From positions 1 through 5,158 of the forward strand of contig CAILAO010000501.1 of NCBI GenBank assembly GCA_903832105.1: a stretch of 5,158 nt of DNA. Direction: 5' to 3'. The translations under genes were made by a program, and so were the position numbers. Positions 4,884 through 5,158 of this stretch are shown piece by piece. This DNA is from an uncultured Pseudomonadota bacterium. Lineage in GTDB: Bacteria > Bdellovibrionota_B > Oligoflexia > Oligoflexales > CAILAO01. How positions within the stretch are numbered: the first letter of the stretch is position 1; each line of letters opens with the position of its first letter. Below the pieces are notes generated by a model that saw only the letters and a program-made list of their open reading frames with translations, was not told where the DNA came from and did not search any database.

Positions 4884-5158
4884 ATGACTCAGAAAAATCC
4901 TTCGAATTTGGTACAAGCGTTCCTTGCGTCATCCTCCCAAGAGGCTGCAATACTTGTGGCACAACTTAAGGGCATTGGCATCGAAGCTCATGTCTTTGAC
5001 GATTACGTAGACAAGGGGTTAGGAACTTCGTTGGGGTCGACTTATCCCTCTTCTTTAGTTCTTGATGAGACCTTGGAATTATCTGATTTTCTTGTTGACC
5101 GATTTCCTAAAGATGGCGATGAATCAAGTCAAGTTATCGCAACAGATTCAGGAGTTAC
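4884..5158 (+). CDS. DUF2007-like small protein, 3' end outside the window
   Basis: The first 91 residues of a gene cut by the window edge. The start has GAGGAG (4872-4877), overlapping the end of the cysS stop codon, 6 nt before the ATG at 4884; a GTG at 4881 is a possible alternative. Residues 9-75 fit the pattern of the DUF2007 family (a ferredoxin-like fold annotated as a putative signal-transducing protein): a beta strand VQAFLA, a helix with EAAILVAQLKGIGIEAHVFDD (within 20-40), a Gly/Ser-rich middle, then PSSLVLDETLELSDFLVDRF. After that the chain becomes acidic and Ser-rich (76-91), perhaps a linker to another part. There is no signal peptide or membrane helix in the visible part. It is close behind cysS and likely in the same transcript, but no functional link to tRNA charging is evident. 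The family call rests on pattern only. Confidence 0.7.
   Translation, partial: MTQKNPSNLVQAFLASSSQEAAILVAQLKGIGIEAHVFDDYVDKGLGTSLGSTYPSSLVLDETLELSDFLVDRFPKDGDESSQVIATDSGV

Overview
The window looks like ordinary chromosomal DNA from a Gram-negative bacterium. A diderm is indicated by a lipobox lipoprotein carrying a thrombospondin type-3 calcium-binding repeat, by sigma70-like promoter boxes and by AGGAGG-type ribosome binding sites. G+C is moderate, judged by eye in the 40s percent, with an A/T-rich left end. The flavour fits a delta-proteobacterium or Bdellovibrionota-like lineage, but this is a weak inference because the only strongly conserved gene (cysS) does not fix the taxon without a tree.

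Layout: 1-342 is A/T-rich and non-coding as far as I can see. A small TSP3-repeat lipoprotein (343-996, +) follows. It converges on three leftward genes, with a terminator hairpin (1022-1053) in the gap. The leftward genes, read right to left, are an unrecognised 113-residue helical charged protein (3189-2848), an RDD-like membrane protein with a long cytosolic N-terminus (2769-2107), and a DNA-binding regulator (2001-1084). The regulator combines an XRE-type helix-turn-helix with an ImmA/IrrE-like domain whose HEXXH metal site is degenerate. Good promoter matches lie just after the stop codons of the first and second leftward genes, so the membrane protein and the regulator probably each have their own promoter, with possible read-through from upstream.

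A divergent intergenic region (3190-3406) separates the leftward group from cysS (3407-4873, +), which encodes a complete cysteinyl-tRNA synthetase with all catalytic and zinc motifs. It holds a perfect 10-bp inverted repeat (3230-3262), whose arms make the same promoter-like pattern on both strands. Immediately after cysS, with its own ribosome binding site, a gene resembling the DUF2007 family begins (4884) and runs off the window.

I see no mobile element, CRISPR array, tRNA/rRNA gene or clear multi-gene defence system. The points most worth a second look are the regulator's degenerate metallopeptidase site, the symmetric repeat between the divergent genes, and the RNA-level features around the regulator's 3' end (a strand-biased terminator, and a CCUCCU stretch complementary to its own ribosome binding site).
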